From: Bugulina stolonifera
Lineage: Eukaryota; Bryozoa; Gymnolaemata; Cheilostomatida; Bugulidae
Direction: 5' to 3'
DNA length: 64,000 nt
Assembly (NCBI GenBank): GCA_935421135.1
Contig: OW285189.1
Span: 1,350,179 to 1,414,178 of the forward strand
Shown here: piece after piece, positions 12,201-23,695 of the stretch
How the letters are laid out: every line of letters starts with the position of its first letter
Numbering within the stretch: the first letter of the stretch is position 1
The notes under the pieces: generated by a model
Databases searched by the model: none
What the model saw: the letters and a program-made list of their open reading frames with translations, nothing else
What the model was told of the DNA's origin: nothing
Made by a program: the position numbers and the translations under genes

Positions 12201-13375
12201 CAATGTATGTGTTACATTGCACACCTCTAAACGGCTAAATCTAGCTATCTTAGGTAGAATTCTCGCTGATAATTCATTTTCTAAAACAGAACAAAAATTA
12301 TTCCTAGCACTCCACATAGCAACTCTAGAGGGAATGGAGAGTTATACATGTATATAAACAGAGCAGAGTAGATATAAATATATATGGACATGTTATGTAC
12401 CTGAAACATCCAGGTATCTGAGTGCATCAAGCCCACGGTGACGTATTGTGGCACATGTCGTGAGGAATGTAAATATCAGATCATTCAGTCCAACCCCTCT
12501 CAGTGATAGGTGAGTGAGACTATAATACAATACAATAAAATATAACATAATATAATATAATATAATATACACACACACACAAATACATGTTACCTGCAAT
12601 ATAAACACAAATATATCCCGCAATATACACTCACAAATATATACCTGCAACATACACACAAATAATATATATATCTGTAACATACACACACAAATATATA
12701 TCTGTAATATACAATCAGAAGTATATACTTGTACCATACACTCACAGGCACACAGTGGTAGACTAACCTGCTCTGGCCAAGCATGGAAAGCCATTCAGTA
12801 TAGCAGAATACATTACAGTAGCTGACATCGAGCTGCTCCAGGGGAGCTGAGGCTATTATCTTGAGTAAGCTCTCACGCCTCTCCTTACACAGGTTATCAA
12901 CCACTCTATTTGGGTCGCATACCAGGTCAGCACTTCCTGCCAGATTGAGACTACGTAACGCCTTATTACCATAAGCTTTAGTAAACAATCCAACACATTT
13001 CTCTAGCTGTAAAATAGTTTCATAAGTCAAACTATCGTGTCCATTACGAGTCAGACCATTCTATTGACAAGATGCCACAATTACAAATAACATAATATCC
13101 GCCTACCCTGTTATACTCATATGTAAGATTTAATTCATGCCAAAGAACTAAAATTGAAGCTTTGAATTCTCACACAAGTTGAAGTCGTCGATATAATCAA
13201 ACAAAGTAAAGTTGGCTGGCTGTTCACTCACCCGCCTGTCAGGGGAGATATTAACTCTGGCTGAAACAGCAGCTGCTAGCATCTCTCCCACAATCTCAGG
13301 AAAGTCTATAAGAGACTCCACACAGTGGATATTATTAGCAACATACTTTAAGCATATCTGTGACAGTGTTTCCAT
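9277..13375 (-). CDS. LRRC42: Leucine-rich repeat-containing protein 42-like, seven exons
   Basis: Seven minus-strand exons join with consistent phases into 313 codons plus stop: 13232-13375, 12768-13006, 12401-12519, 12195-12280, 10238-10397, 9723-9812 and 9277-9380. The N-terminal block (ICLKYVANNI...ESLIDFPEIVGEML) matches the LRRC42 domain before the repeats. FTKAYGNKALRSLNL, LEQLDVSYCN, LTHLSLRGVGLND, LRYLDVSENEL and LEVCNVTHT form successive LRRs. The post-LRR part contains SSGW and SRFYRKHDP, also in LRRC42 position, and the protein ends in a basic, disordered tail. The 86-bp exon was found from its TTTTAG acceptor and GTAAGA donor. The Met at 13375 may not be the true start: vertebrate proteins have about 100 more N-terminal residues, which could lie in unrecognised upstream exons. 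One intron houses a hAT-type element, and the 90-bp exon sits between two minisatellites. Confidence 0.85.
9572..9715. repeat. 36-bp minisatellite, four copies, at a splice donor
   Basis: Four copies of a 36-bp unit containing ATAGACTGAGTAGTATACAT. On the gene strand the array begins six bases after the GT of the donor of the LRRC42-like exon 9723-9812. Confidence 0.9.
9830..10182. repeat. 27-bp minisatellite, about 13 copies
   Basis: The unit contains GTGGTCAGTGAACACGTGT. Its length is a multiple of three and it has few stops, so both strands stay open as nine-residue peptide repeats. These are a by-product, not a gene. It ends 17 bp from the acceptor of the 90-bp LRRC42-like exon, so that exon is bracketed by arrays on both sides. 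Confidence 0.9.
10737..12156. mobile_element. hAT-type element with CGAAG 5-bp target duplication
   Basis: The left end CAGGGGCGTAACTTTTG and right end (reverse-complemented) CAGGGCCGTAACTTTAG are inverted. Perfect direct repeats CGAAG flank the element at 10732-10736 and 12157-12161. At 1420 bp it shows no transposase. It carries an internal 172-bp palindrome (11449-11620) and a smaller inverted repeat near 12020-12050 (GCGGCCATAG / CTATGGCCGC). GC-rich sub-terminal DNA at 10800-10890 contrasts with the AT-rich middle. It lies entirely in an intron of the LRRC42-like gene. Confidence 0.8.
11449..11620. repeat. 172-bp near-perfect palindrome inside the hAT-type element
   Basis: The left arm starts GTGGCTACATGAGTGGGGTT and the right arm ends with its exact complement, CCACTCATGTAGCCAC. 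The arms run through TTTTGATATTATTAAAAAT and converge on an AT-only centre. This looks like a foldback MITE nested within the larger element, though no target duplication is obvious. Confidence 0.85.
12541..12755. repeat. Degenerate CA/TA-rich intronic repeat
   Basis: TAATATAA repeats are followed by a loose array of about 30-35 bp (ACACACAAATATATACCTGC variants). It occupies the intron between the LRRC42-like exons 12768-13006 and 12401-12519. Confidence 0.6.
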
Positions 13376-14583
13376 TCTGTCTCAATTCTACCAATAGACA
13401 AACAGTCGTTAGTAGTTACACATGTATGGGCTAGTTAACAGTCTGACTCACTGACAATACTTAGGCTTAGTCCCAATCTATTGCATTGGTGTCACAACAA
13501 CTCTAGTCTCATCTCACATCTACATTGAAAGCACTGATTTTTCTGTAAGTTCAGTAATTAATATTACAAAAGCAGGCACACCTCATCGCATTAAGAATTC
13601 TAACATTATATAAACTAAACAGTGTGAATCTGTTGATCTTGACCAGGAAAAGGTTGAACAGCATCAATACCAACCAAACATCACCTGGTCAAACTGTCCA
13701 GTTGAGAGAGTTGACTGTCTAGCATAGGTAACACCCAGCAGAGTGCCAACTAGCTTCTGCTCAATTTACACAGATAATACTCAACCCAACCCCATTTAAA
13801 GATTAGAATACTATAACCATTGCATGTTTGTATCTTATTCCATCGACCCGCTGTGTATGCCTAACTTGATAGTGATCGTGCTATGAAAAGCGCTTTACAA
13901 TCAGAAACAGTAATGAGTTCCATAGCCAGTTTTGACAAAAAAAAACAAACAGTTGTTGGAATTGACCTATAAAATGTACGTGTATGGATAATGTATTTAC
14001 ATATGCATGTCCACAGTTGTGTAAAGATTTGAGATTGAGGGTACTACCCAACCCAACTACATGCACTGAACTGTCTGAGCCCGAGTGTCAATCTAGCAAT
14101 GCTGTGTTATCAATAAAGTTTCTTATTTGTGAGTGTTTGAGTGATCAAAAGGTCTGACGGTGCTCTTCATCTATATTTTAAGCATAGGTGCAACCTACGT
14201 GTTAGGTCCGAGCGCGTTTCCCTATTCTAACTATCCTAGTTGCTCCGGACTTCAGCATTGTGAGAAACTTAAACTGAGAGACTCCTAGGATAGTCTCAAG
14301 AGCCATGAATAGATTTAGATACATAGATGTTACTTTATTGCATTCTAAATCAAAACTGATTCAATACAGAAGTTCTCATTCTTTTGACACTGTTTAGGCC
14401 CCTCCCACTAGCAAGAGGAGACTGACCTGGGGTCGGTTCTATACAAGAACCCCAAAAATGTAAATTAATAATCTCAAAAATCATAATCATCATACTCGTA
14501 CTTAATCTAATCTAAACACTGTCCACCGACCCCTGTTGCACGAGTGCTTAGGATTGTGGTCGGTCATCGGCCTCGGGTCAGCC
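13376..14583. other. Upstream of LRRC42-like gene, nothing certain
   Basis: The promoter and any N-terminal exons of the LRRC42-like gene are expected here, but I could not recognise them. An AATAAA at about 14112 on the plus strand is isolated. Confidence 0.35.
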
Positions 14584-14591
14584 CTCTATAC

Positions 14592-15584
14592 TAGTGCTGG
14601 GCGGTTTTGATTTGCATGTGCATTCAGTTCTTTTGCTGATTTTTCTAAAAAACTGAATGAAACTGAAGTTGTCTTCTCACCCTCGGTGTAATTCAGTTTT
14701 TTTTATTCATGAAAAAACACCGAACCGGAAATTAAATACTCAATATTGGAGTTGTCACACCCTGCTTTTAAGCTGTAATGGCGGCCATTTTTAATTTTCT
14801 CTAATAAATTGCAATTATTAAATGCCAATCATCTATAATAATATGGAAGTATAACAACTGGAATTCAGTGAAACTAAAGTAAATCATCTCTGGGTGACAA
14901 TGATGGCTGTAGCTAAGTATTTATTCAAAGGATGACATCGAATTATAAAGATTGAAAGATGCATAACATAAATTCACGTGTTCGGCGTTTCAGCCATTAC
15001 CGGAAATGGCCGCCATTTTTATTTTGTTCAATAATTTGCAATAATTAAATATCAATTATTTATAACAATATGCAAGTTTGACTACTAGAATCAAATGAAA
15101 ACTACAGTAAACCCTTACTGGGTGACATTGATGGCTGCAGCTAAGTCTGTATTCCAAGGATGGCATCGAATTATAAGGATTAAGAGAAGCACTAAAATGG
15201 CAGCCATTTTCATTTAGTTTAATAGTTTACAATTATTAAATATTTATTATTTATAATAATATGCAATCGTAACTGCTATAAAGGAATGAAACTACAATAA
15301 ATAACCACTGGGTGATAATATTATGGCTGCAGCTAAGTCTAAATTCCATGGATGGCATCGAATTATAAGGATTGAAAGAAGCATAACATGAATTCACATG
15401 TTTTCAACGCCAGCCATTATTGAAAGTGGGTGCGCTAAAAGGCCAGGCGCGGTTTGACTTTTAAAACCGAATAAAACCGCACCGCCGCATTCGGTGTCGG
15501 TTCACATTTTAAATTTTGGCGGTTTTTGAACCGAATGAAAAAAACCGAAAAAGCTGAATGACACCGAAACACCGCCCAGCACTA
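14592..15584. mobile_element. Non-autonomous hAT element, 8-bp target duplication
   Basis: Ends: TAGTGCTGGGCGGT on the left, with the same 14 bases inverted on the right. Perfect 8-bp direct repeats CTCTATAC lie at 14584-14591 and 15585-15592, the hAT signature length. The sub-terminal parts are inverted, with CATTCAG and AAAACCG motifs. The core is three diverged tandem copies of about 200 bp beginning at roughly 14778, 15005 and 15196. Each has a GGC(G/A)GCCATTTT start, a GGGTGA...ATGGCTG segment and a GGATGRCATCGAATTATAA segment. No coding capacity. Confidence 0.85.
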
Positions 15585-15592
15585 CTCTATAC

Positions 15593-16850
15593 CGCCAGTT
15601 CACCACAATATGATGAGTTGGCAAAACTCAGCATTGGTGCATTACATAATTATCATATTTTATATATAATTTCATTGCATCTCTATGTACATGTAGTTTA
15701 TTCAGCCCAAAAGTAATCCATCCCAAAAGCAAATACTGTTTGTGAGTATTAACTTGATAAATTGAGTGACCAACTCCCTCATAATTTTCATTGATATCAA
15801 TTTTTTCCAAAACCATCTCCATCATCACCGGTTTTGAATATGAAAACAGCAAATTTAGCAATGGAACATAATTGGTAAGTAGTATGGAGCAGGAACTTAA
15901 CCGGTGGATTTGTAAACAAGCTGTGGTAATTGCCGTAACTGTATAGAAGTCAGTACCACTTTGATACCGCATGCAAATGTGGTTTAAATGTGAAGGAACT
16001 TAACTAAGCTTACTTCTAGTTGGTAGATGAGGTTAATAATTTTGGTACTTAAAAAACTTGGCTATAGACAACTTCTCTAAGACAATTCATTGCAAAATGC
16101 TCCCGTATTAATAACAACAGAAATTTAGTGTCCTGGAGACTAAATCGTCACTGAAATCACCTTGAGTATGGACATATATTTAATACTCATATTGTTCGTC
16201 TCATTGTGTGCCTGATGTTTACTACACTTGGTATACTGCATTAGGTTATTCCATTTTCTCTATACTTTCTCAAACTATCCTAATGTATCTGGCTGCAATT
16301 GATCCTATGACAATTTTACTAAAAACTTTACACTCATATCCGCAAGGACTAAAACAAATATGGTGAGAAACTCCTATCGGCCAAGGTTCTGGCATCATAT
16401 GTGAGTGGAGCCAAATATATATACCGAAGCCTTTCACTATGTTCTTCAGTTGTACCTGTGGCATGCAATAAACTCATTTCAAGCAAACAGCTATTCCTGT
16501 TGATCCTTGATCCTTACACACAACATAAGGTTGTGATATTTAGTGGTCAATATAATGACATAATTGAAAGCAGTACTCTAACGCTGAATGTCGCTTATTG
16601 TTGGAATAAAGACTTCTAAAATTGAGGTCTTACACATTATGTGCATCTACTAGAGTGTATAAATGTTTCGGCTACTATAAGCACGGAGAACAGTTGGGAT
16701 TTGTTCAGATTTTGAGCACAGTAACAGCTGAAAGACCCTGTTTTTCTAAGCAGAGTATCAAAATGGCAACTTTTGGTTAGATACAACTTGCCAAGTTTAG
16801 TAGCTGCTACTATGCAATAATCTCGTGACTCTTAATATAGGACTGCCAAT
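15593..16850. other. Non-coding, one unassigned open frame
   Basis: A 114-codon minus-strand frame at 15628-15972 has no recognisable motif. An AATAAA occurs near 16604. Nothing else is supported. Confidence 0.3.
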
Positions 16851-17099
16851 CCGGGTGGAGTGATGCCATCTTACAGGCTCTCTAAGTCCAGTCTAGAGGG
16901 GACCATAGGAGCCCTTCAAGACTAAAAAGAGTCAGGTTCCCTAGCTGACTGAGAGCAGATCTAATATACTCAATCCTACTTATAGTAGACTTAACAGACT
17001 CTAACTAGACAGAATTGTTCATAGGTTCTGTCGTAGCCTCCTCACCCTATGTTGATTGTAGAGAGGAGGGAACATGTAAGGCAATGTTACAGGACCCAC

Positions 17100-18350
17100 C
17101 TATCAATTGTTAATAAGTAATATTATGGCGGAGCAAGTTGCTTCGATAGCAAGAAGAGGAAACACCCTAATTTTGGTCCCACACACACCGAGGGATCAAC
17201 ACCCAAGGCATCGGGCATGGACCCTCCTGTGTCTTACACACAGAGTGGCCATGGCAAGGGGGCGAGTGCAAACTCTTCTCCCATTGCTCAGATTTTCACT
17301 TTCTTAAGTTAAATACGTAGTAGTTCAGCAATAACTACGGACGACTTCTCTAGGAGAAGTACGACTCTCAATGAATTGGCACTTAAGAGCGAATCTGAAC
17401 TCAAACTGAGTGAGCTAGCTCAAGAACATGCTGCTCTCAAGCAAGAGTACGATAATGTCTATCCGTCAGGGAAGCCATTCGGAACCTGGAACTGGCCACT
17501 AACCAGTACGCAAAACAGAGTTCTGCTCAAGGTTCTGTGTCTAGTGCTACAGCTGCTCTTGTAGTACTGGAGTACTTCGGTGCTAGTTCAGGGTCCTTAA
17601 AAGTCTCTAGCTCTCAAGGTAGAGTGGTGTCGTCCCATGATGTAACACCCACCGTTGTACCCAGCGATGCAGCCACCACGGTAGTGCAGAAAGGGATGTC
17701 TCCCAGAATGACACCTGTGGTGCTTCCAGCAAGGACCGTGCAGGCTAGTGACTCTGTCCTAGTAGGGATGGGATCTCTCTGGGAGAGATCTGAGTGTGTT
17801 AGCAATGTGTAGTTTGATACACTGCTACTGTTAACGATCCCTGTTGGTCATTGGCGGACCACATCATAGCAGAGAGCGTGGTGAATGGTTATACCTGAGT
17901 GTTATCAGGTGTGCAATAGAAGTAATGCTTTGTCTACTACTCTGAGTTCTTGCTTTGGCAACAGCCAGCATCATTACTGACTCTCCTGGAGTGGAAGTAT
18001 GTATGGTGCAACTAACTCTTTCTGGAGAAGTGGTAGAACGCGCAATCATTTCCAAAGCAGAAATTATCTCTGAAGAGGAATCTTCACAATTTCTCTTGCA
18101 TGTTTCTGAACAGCGAGTAGACCAGCGAAACCATCTCTACCATTGGCTGTGTGTCATAGGACACAAGAGTGGGAAATACTGCTAGTCCATTCTATGCAGT
18201 AATAGAGAAGATATTGCGCTACTGTTTACAGGTGAATCTCTATAAAGAGGTAAGCCCAGGTAAAGGTGATCTGATGTACTTCTTGAACATTATTGTCAGT
18301 GTAGTAGACTATTTAAACAACTTGAAGCCCAAGTGGGGGCATATTATGTA
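17100..18350 (+). pseudogene. Decayed retroelement-like coding stretch (gag-like?)
   Basis: One plus-strand frame has coding-like composition from 17119. It contains SKKRKHPNFGPTHTEGS, then an in-frame TAA near 17307. The same frame continues into a coiled-coil-like segment, LKLSELAQEHAALKQEYDNV. After a frameshift near 17465, coding-like sequence resumes with REAIRNLELATNQYAKQ and a Ser/Val/Thr-rich tail to 17810. Further coding-like pieces follow at 17960-18180 and 18170-18350. A basic start, coiled coil and disordered S/T tail could fit a gag protein, but no zinc knuckle, protease or reverse transcriptase motif is seen. A decayed host gene is equally possible. Confidence 0.35.
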
Positions 18351-18643
18351 GAGGCATTTTAAAGCTTTATGTGCATGTTGATCATTATTCTGGATCCAAG
18401 ACCAGCGTCATCACTAGGTTGTTGGTAAAGCTCAAAAGAAGTCCCTGAGAAGAGGGCATGTTATATAGTGCATCAAGACTATCCTACGTGTCTCGTAAGA
18501 GACGACACTATAGAGCACCGATTGACCAAGGAGAGGAGATTTCCGGTAGCTAGCCGAGGGGACCATGAGAAAACTACGACCTCTATCTTCACGAAATTTG
18601 GTGAGTGAAAACTTATTCACAATTACTACGAATTACTGATATA

Positions 18644-19635
18644 CAGTGGAACTCGCTTAATTCGGCCTCGGTTAATTCAAAAACTTGGATAGTTCAAACT
18701 ACTAACCTTGGTCCCTGTTGAGCACTATATAAATGGCTACATATATTTCAGATTTATTATGTATAATTCAAACTCCTACAGCTTTCTTTTCTTTCATTGA
18801 TTAACAATAAATGTATCATTGCTAAGCCAGAAGAGCATTTACCACTGCTCCCAATTTCAATTTAAATCCATTGCTGTTTATTGGGAATAAACTGCTAGTA
18901 AAATGCTCTGTTTTAAATACAGTTAATCAATTAAAGCATTTAGCTGTTAAAATTCAACATGATTTGAATTAGCCTAGAAGCATGTTCCAATCATTTAGCT
19001 GAAGGCATTTGCTACTGCTTATAGGTAAAATTGAAAGCCAGATAAATTGGTCTAAATAAAAGGGATCAAAGATTTGTTACAACATGATCTTAGTATAATA
19101 ACAATGGCATAGCTAATGGCTTTGACTTAAATAGGAAGTTATCCTCTCTCAATTCCAGTGTATCTCAAATTTGTATGTTGTGCAGTGGCACAGCTATGGC
19201 TTTGACTTAAATTTGAAGTTATCCTCTCTCAATTAGCTTCATCAAAACAAAAAAAATGTGGCTTCATATTGTTGTGCTGTACATTTGATCTATTACTTGT
19301 TGCCAATCTGCAATGTTGTAGTTTTGACTGTAATAAACAGTACCAGTATTATTAACCAGGAAGCTTTCGTAATAAAAATTGCATTCCTTAAATTACAGGT
19401 ATATTCACAGTTGAAGCAAATGCAAACTCATGCATGCATACAGTCATGTGCATACAACTAGGCCTACATGTACGAATAGGAATAGTATTATGCGAATAGG
19501 AATAGTATTATGTGTAAGAGATACGAGTACAACATGTAATGCATACAAAATCAAGTGATCACATAATTCAAACCCGTGCCTAATTCAAACCAAAAACTTT
19601 GGTCCCTTGGAGTTTGACTTAAGCAAGTTCCACTG
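18644..19635. mobile_element. pogo/Tc1-mariner-like MITE with TA target duplication
   Basis: The left end CAGTGGAACTCGCTTAA and the inverted right end CAGTGGAACTTGCTTAA differ at one base and are each flanked by TA. The pattern resembles pogo/Tigger termini. The interior has AATTCAAAC-type sub-terminal motifs and a duplicated segment (around 19110-19235, GGCTTTGACTTAAAT then GAAGTTATCCTCTCTCAATT). No transposase. Confidence 0.75.
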
Positions 19636-19637
19636 TA

Positions 19638-21611
19638 TTACGAACCTGACTATTTAACACTTGGCACCTACGATAATCAAATTAATAGAGATATGATCTC
19701 AGAATCAGCTCCAGTTACAGTAGCACTTGGTGAGTATAGAGTAGTAATTATAGTAGTATTCAAGTTGGGACTTTTTTTGCAATTTTCGCACACAGACCGC
19801 ACTTATGTGTAAAGTCGTGAGAACTCGATTGAACCTACTAGAAGGCTGACAAAAGTTAGGTCTAGGTGGTCACCAGGAAGTCTCTGGTTTATTCACTAGA
19901 CTTAGACTATCATTTTGCCACAAACATGAGCCTAAATGTATGCTCGCTTGTACTTATGATAGTACTATCTACATGTATCTATCAAGAAAAAATGCAAGCT
20001 TTCTTATTCTGAGCAAATAGCTAATATCGTAGATAATAATTAATTAATATATATATTAATTATATACTCAGCTTTACTATTCATATCAAATCAATTAATT
20101 GATTAATTTAATTGTATTATTAATTAATTGAACTATAATATCCTTTATAATAATTATTATTTATTATATTTAATATTATTAATTATTTATATTATTATTT
20201 TTATTTTACAGTTATAGTTAGGCTGGCCAGGAGGTTCCACTACTTAGTGGATATTTTTCGCCATACTAGACCGCCTAGGGGGGCAGAAGAGGTATGCCTC
20301 ATATGGGACAGGAGTGGTGCATAGTTTGGCCAGTGTTGGATGGGTATGGACCAGGGGTCATTTCATAGTTTGGCAGTGCAGGTTCGGTTGTTATGACTTG
20401 CCACTAGCCACTGGTCTGGTGAAAAACAGAAATTCAGCATCTAGGTTGGGGTCCGGTGTCTCTTACAGAATCAGTCAGACTTGGTAAGTCTAACATTATA
20501 TAATTATATCATCTATTATTACTTTTTTTTTTCATTTTTGAGCAATTAGGTTCGGTCAGAGCCATTAGAGCACTCAATGGCTCTGGGTTCGGAAGGTGAT
20601 TTTTACCAGAGCAACGTGCGTTTGTTTTTTCTCTAAAAAGCCCTAGATTTTAACAGTGTGATACAATATTGTTATAAGAGTGTTATTGTACCACTTCGGA
20701 TTTCAATGTTGTGCATTGTAAGATCACGAGCTAAATAATTTTCTCGTCTATTTCCAAATATTGCGGGAGTTGCTTTCTACTAACGCCTTTAGGGACAGAC
20801 AACTCTTGTCAAATCTTAGCAGTTTACAATAATGTGTATTGAGCTCATGCAATTGTAGGTATTCGAAAATAAAATACCATGATAGTCAATAGACTATAGA
20901 GTTAGTTACTTTTTTCTGCTTCTCTAAATCTCTCTGGTCTCTATGGTGATTCAGACAGTTTCCATGATAGACATTTAACACTAATTATTATCTAACTTGT
21001 GTTGCGAGACACATCGGTTTATTATTATCTTTGTGTAACGTGTGTCTATGCTATAATTAGTGGTGCAATATATGCCGAGGCCGAGCGCTGAGTATATGTA
21101 TAATGCTATGTGTCTATCTAGCATTTCAGTTTACATCCGACTTACATTGGGCAAACCCTTTTGGCATTGGACCCCCGGGTATGTTATTATGCACGAGTCA
21201 TGCCTCCCGATGCTCCCTCGGACCCTGAGTGGTGCATCTAGAGCTGATGGGCAGTTAGTTGTGCTAAATATGCATGCAATTATAGCAAGTTAGTTACATT
21301 TTTCCATGTTGATACTGTGATTTATCACAATCTTTAGTAGCATTAATTTGTGTATTTGGGATTATGGGTAATTTCATATAGAATTGACCCTGATAACTGT
21401 TAGTCACTCTTGCATGTGCAAGCTAACACAATTTGTTATGCTATGTCATTTGGATGTCAATAAAGACGCCTCTCTTGATCTTATATAAACTTCGTGGTGC
21501 TGCCATCTACATTTACATGTAGTCTAGGAATCTCTCAGCTTAGGTGCCCCATGGAATCTAAAGCCAGAGCAACCTCATTTCATTTAGTATCCTATACTAT
21601 AGCACTCACTC
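19638..21611. other. Non-coding; AT-only inverted repeats near 20035-20215
   Basis: A block composed almost only of A and T, with overlapping ATTAATTAAT palindromes, lies at about 20030-20210. After it, 20220-20570 is GC-richer and unassigned. No gene supported. Confidence 0.35.
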
Positions 21612-21613
21612 TA

Positions 21614-22043
21614 AAGGTCGAACCAGACTAACGAATATTTTTGCCACGTTTCCACCACGTTTTTTCAGCGTGACAACTTTTTTTCCACTGAATGAACAGC
21701 ACACACTAGCGATGTTTCCTCCAGGAACGCAATTTCTAGTCTAAGCATGTGTGGTAAGGCAGGCAATTATTTCTATATATACATGACTCTATGTCTCCTA
21801 CGTGCACATCACATTACAACAGCGACTTAATTTGGAATTTTTGCTTACAAACAAAAGTGCGGAATGGAGTCACTAAAACTTTTCTGTCCAATCAGAAGTC
21901 AGCGTTATCAGGGTGAAACATAAAATATGAATCATGCTTATTATTGGGTGAACAGTACGTTTTTGCTCAATTTTAGATGCTCGCCTCTCCACCGTCATTT
22001 CGCAGCGAATAACGGATCGAATTCCGCTAGTCTGGTTCCACTT
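21614..22043. mobile_element. TA-flanked MITE
   Basis: The left end AAGGTCGAACCAGACTAACG and the inverted right end AAGTGGAACCAGACTAGCGG match at 16 of 20 positions, each adjacent to a TA dinucleotide. The size (430 bp) and lack of coding sequence fit a Tc1/mariner-type MITE. Confidence 0.6.
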
Positions 22044-22960
22044 TAAGTCGTAGCAAAGTCTAGCCTCTAGTGTATAATATGAGGCTTTCTTGTTATTACA
22101 CATTCGTACTAATCAGTTTGTTTAAACAAGTCTGACACAGGTCTGTCTAATTTTATATAGATATACGTTATTCATCCTTATTATACATGGATGTGTATAT
22201 AATCACAGGATTGGTAGAGATATCAAAATGATTTTAGGTAGAATAGTTGTTGTTAGGATTATCATTCTCAACACACTGTATTTGAAAAAAAATTTTTTAT
22301 ACACTTACAACACTCAGACCATCTTATATAACATGCTCTACTGTTTACTGTTTTATTTTTATGACAAGCTAACATAAAGTTCCTTTTTCAATATTCCTAC
22401 CCAAAAATAGAGTAGCCACTATATTTTTCCAAAACCATAAACAAATAAAATAAAAACCAAACTACCCTATATGACAACGTTAGCAGATTGCTAGTGAAAC
22501 CACAATTTATCCAGTAGAAGTAGGAAAGAGGGTTGATAGTTCTGTGTAGTAGAATGATGTAGGATTTGCACAGAGAATACAAGTCATTCAGTGTATACAT
22601 ATAGACCGTGTTGAGAAATGTTGAATGAAGCAAGAGTTTTGATCTCCTGAAGGGTTGTTTAGCCTTAGGCCCTGTGAGTGGTGATTCTAGTAGTCGTAGT
22701 CTCCCAGCCTCGCGAATGGAACTCTTCACAGTTAGTCTGGTGTGAGAGTATTGGATAGCAGGCTATGGTGGGCTAGGCCCAACTCTCCGTTTGCCACTGC
22801 GTCTGTTGAGAAAATACAAAAAAAGTCGCCGTTTCAAATTTTCAAACTACAACAACTAAACACTAAAACTAAGAGACATACATGTACCTATTTATGATAT
22901 ATTAACTGGTTAGTATAATGAAGCACACATTGACGCATAGCGTATTTAGCTATATAATAT
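22044..22960. other. Non-coding, nothing recognised
   Basis: AT-rich sequence with no supported exon, RNA or repeat. Confidence 0.3.
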
Positions 22961-23695
22961 TGTAATGGTTTCTGTGATTTGGTGCGGTCGTCCTTGGACG
23001 ACTATCGACCCAGAAATGAAGTGCCTATGAGTGGTAATAGGACTTCGCATTACATGAAAGATCGAGCGGTCTCAGTAGCCCAAATACTACCAAAGACGAC
23101 CCATCTGATCTCAAGTCCGACCTTCAGACTATACAATGAAAGAGAGTGATCCGACCTAATAGGCGGTTCGCTAAGCGAATGACCTAGTAAAAGGAAGAGA
23201 AAGTCTCTGTATCAAGTATAGATGTGTCTTTATTGAAAGCCAAGTGAAGACTGAGACAATGAACAGTAAAACAGTGCCCTTTATATAGTATAAGGACTTC
23301 CGGCCGACGTGACGTCGGGAAAAGACGACGTGTGGTCGTCCGGAAGTTGCGCAACAAGATGGCCGCCGGAAGCCCGACGGCCGACCCAAAATAGGTCGGG
23401 TTCTACAAAAGTTGCTTATAATGGTCCAATTCATGTACAAAATGAATATCAATGGATTCTGAGAGGTCGGGCCTCTGTACATGGGTATAAAAGGCATTAA
23501 AAAGACTTAGTAACATTCATGCAGTTATATACAGTTATATAGTGGAACAATACATGAATAAGCAGTGAGTATTAGCACATGGAGACACATATGTAGACAG
23601 TAATTAATGGTTTGGACATGCAATACAGTTAAGGTAAGTATACGAACACTAATTATGAGAGTGTGAGTGTCAGATGAGTAGCGCTATAACAACTA
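22961..23695 (-). mobile_element. Solo LTR, copy 1 (minus orientation)
   Basis: Similar along its length to 42580-43307 and, inverted, to 26853-27404. On the minus strand it has a TATA box (TATATAAAGG near 23287-23278) followed about 50 bases later by AATAAA (23234-23229): the U3-R spacing expected of an LTR. It ends in CCATTACA at 22961. Its 5' end near 23695 (TGTTATAGC) is estimated, and no clean target duplication was seen here. No internal retroviral-type coding region flanks it. Confidence 0.65.
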
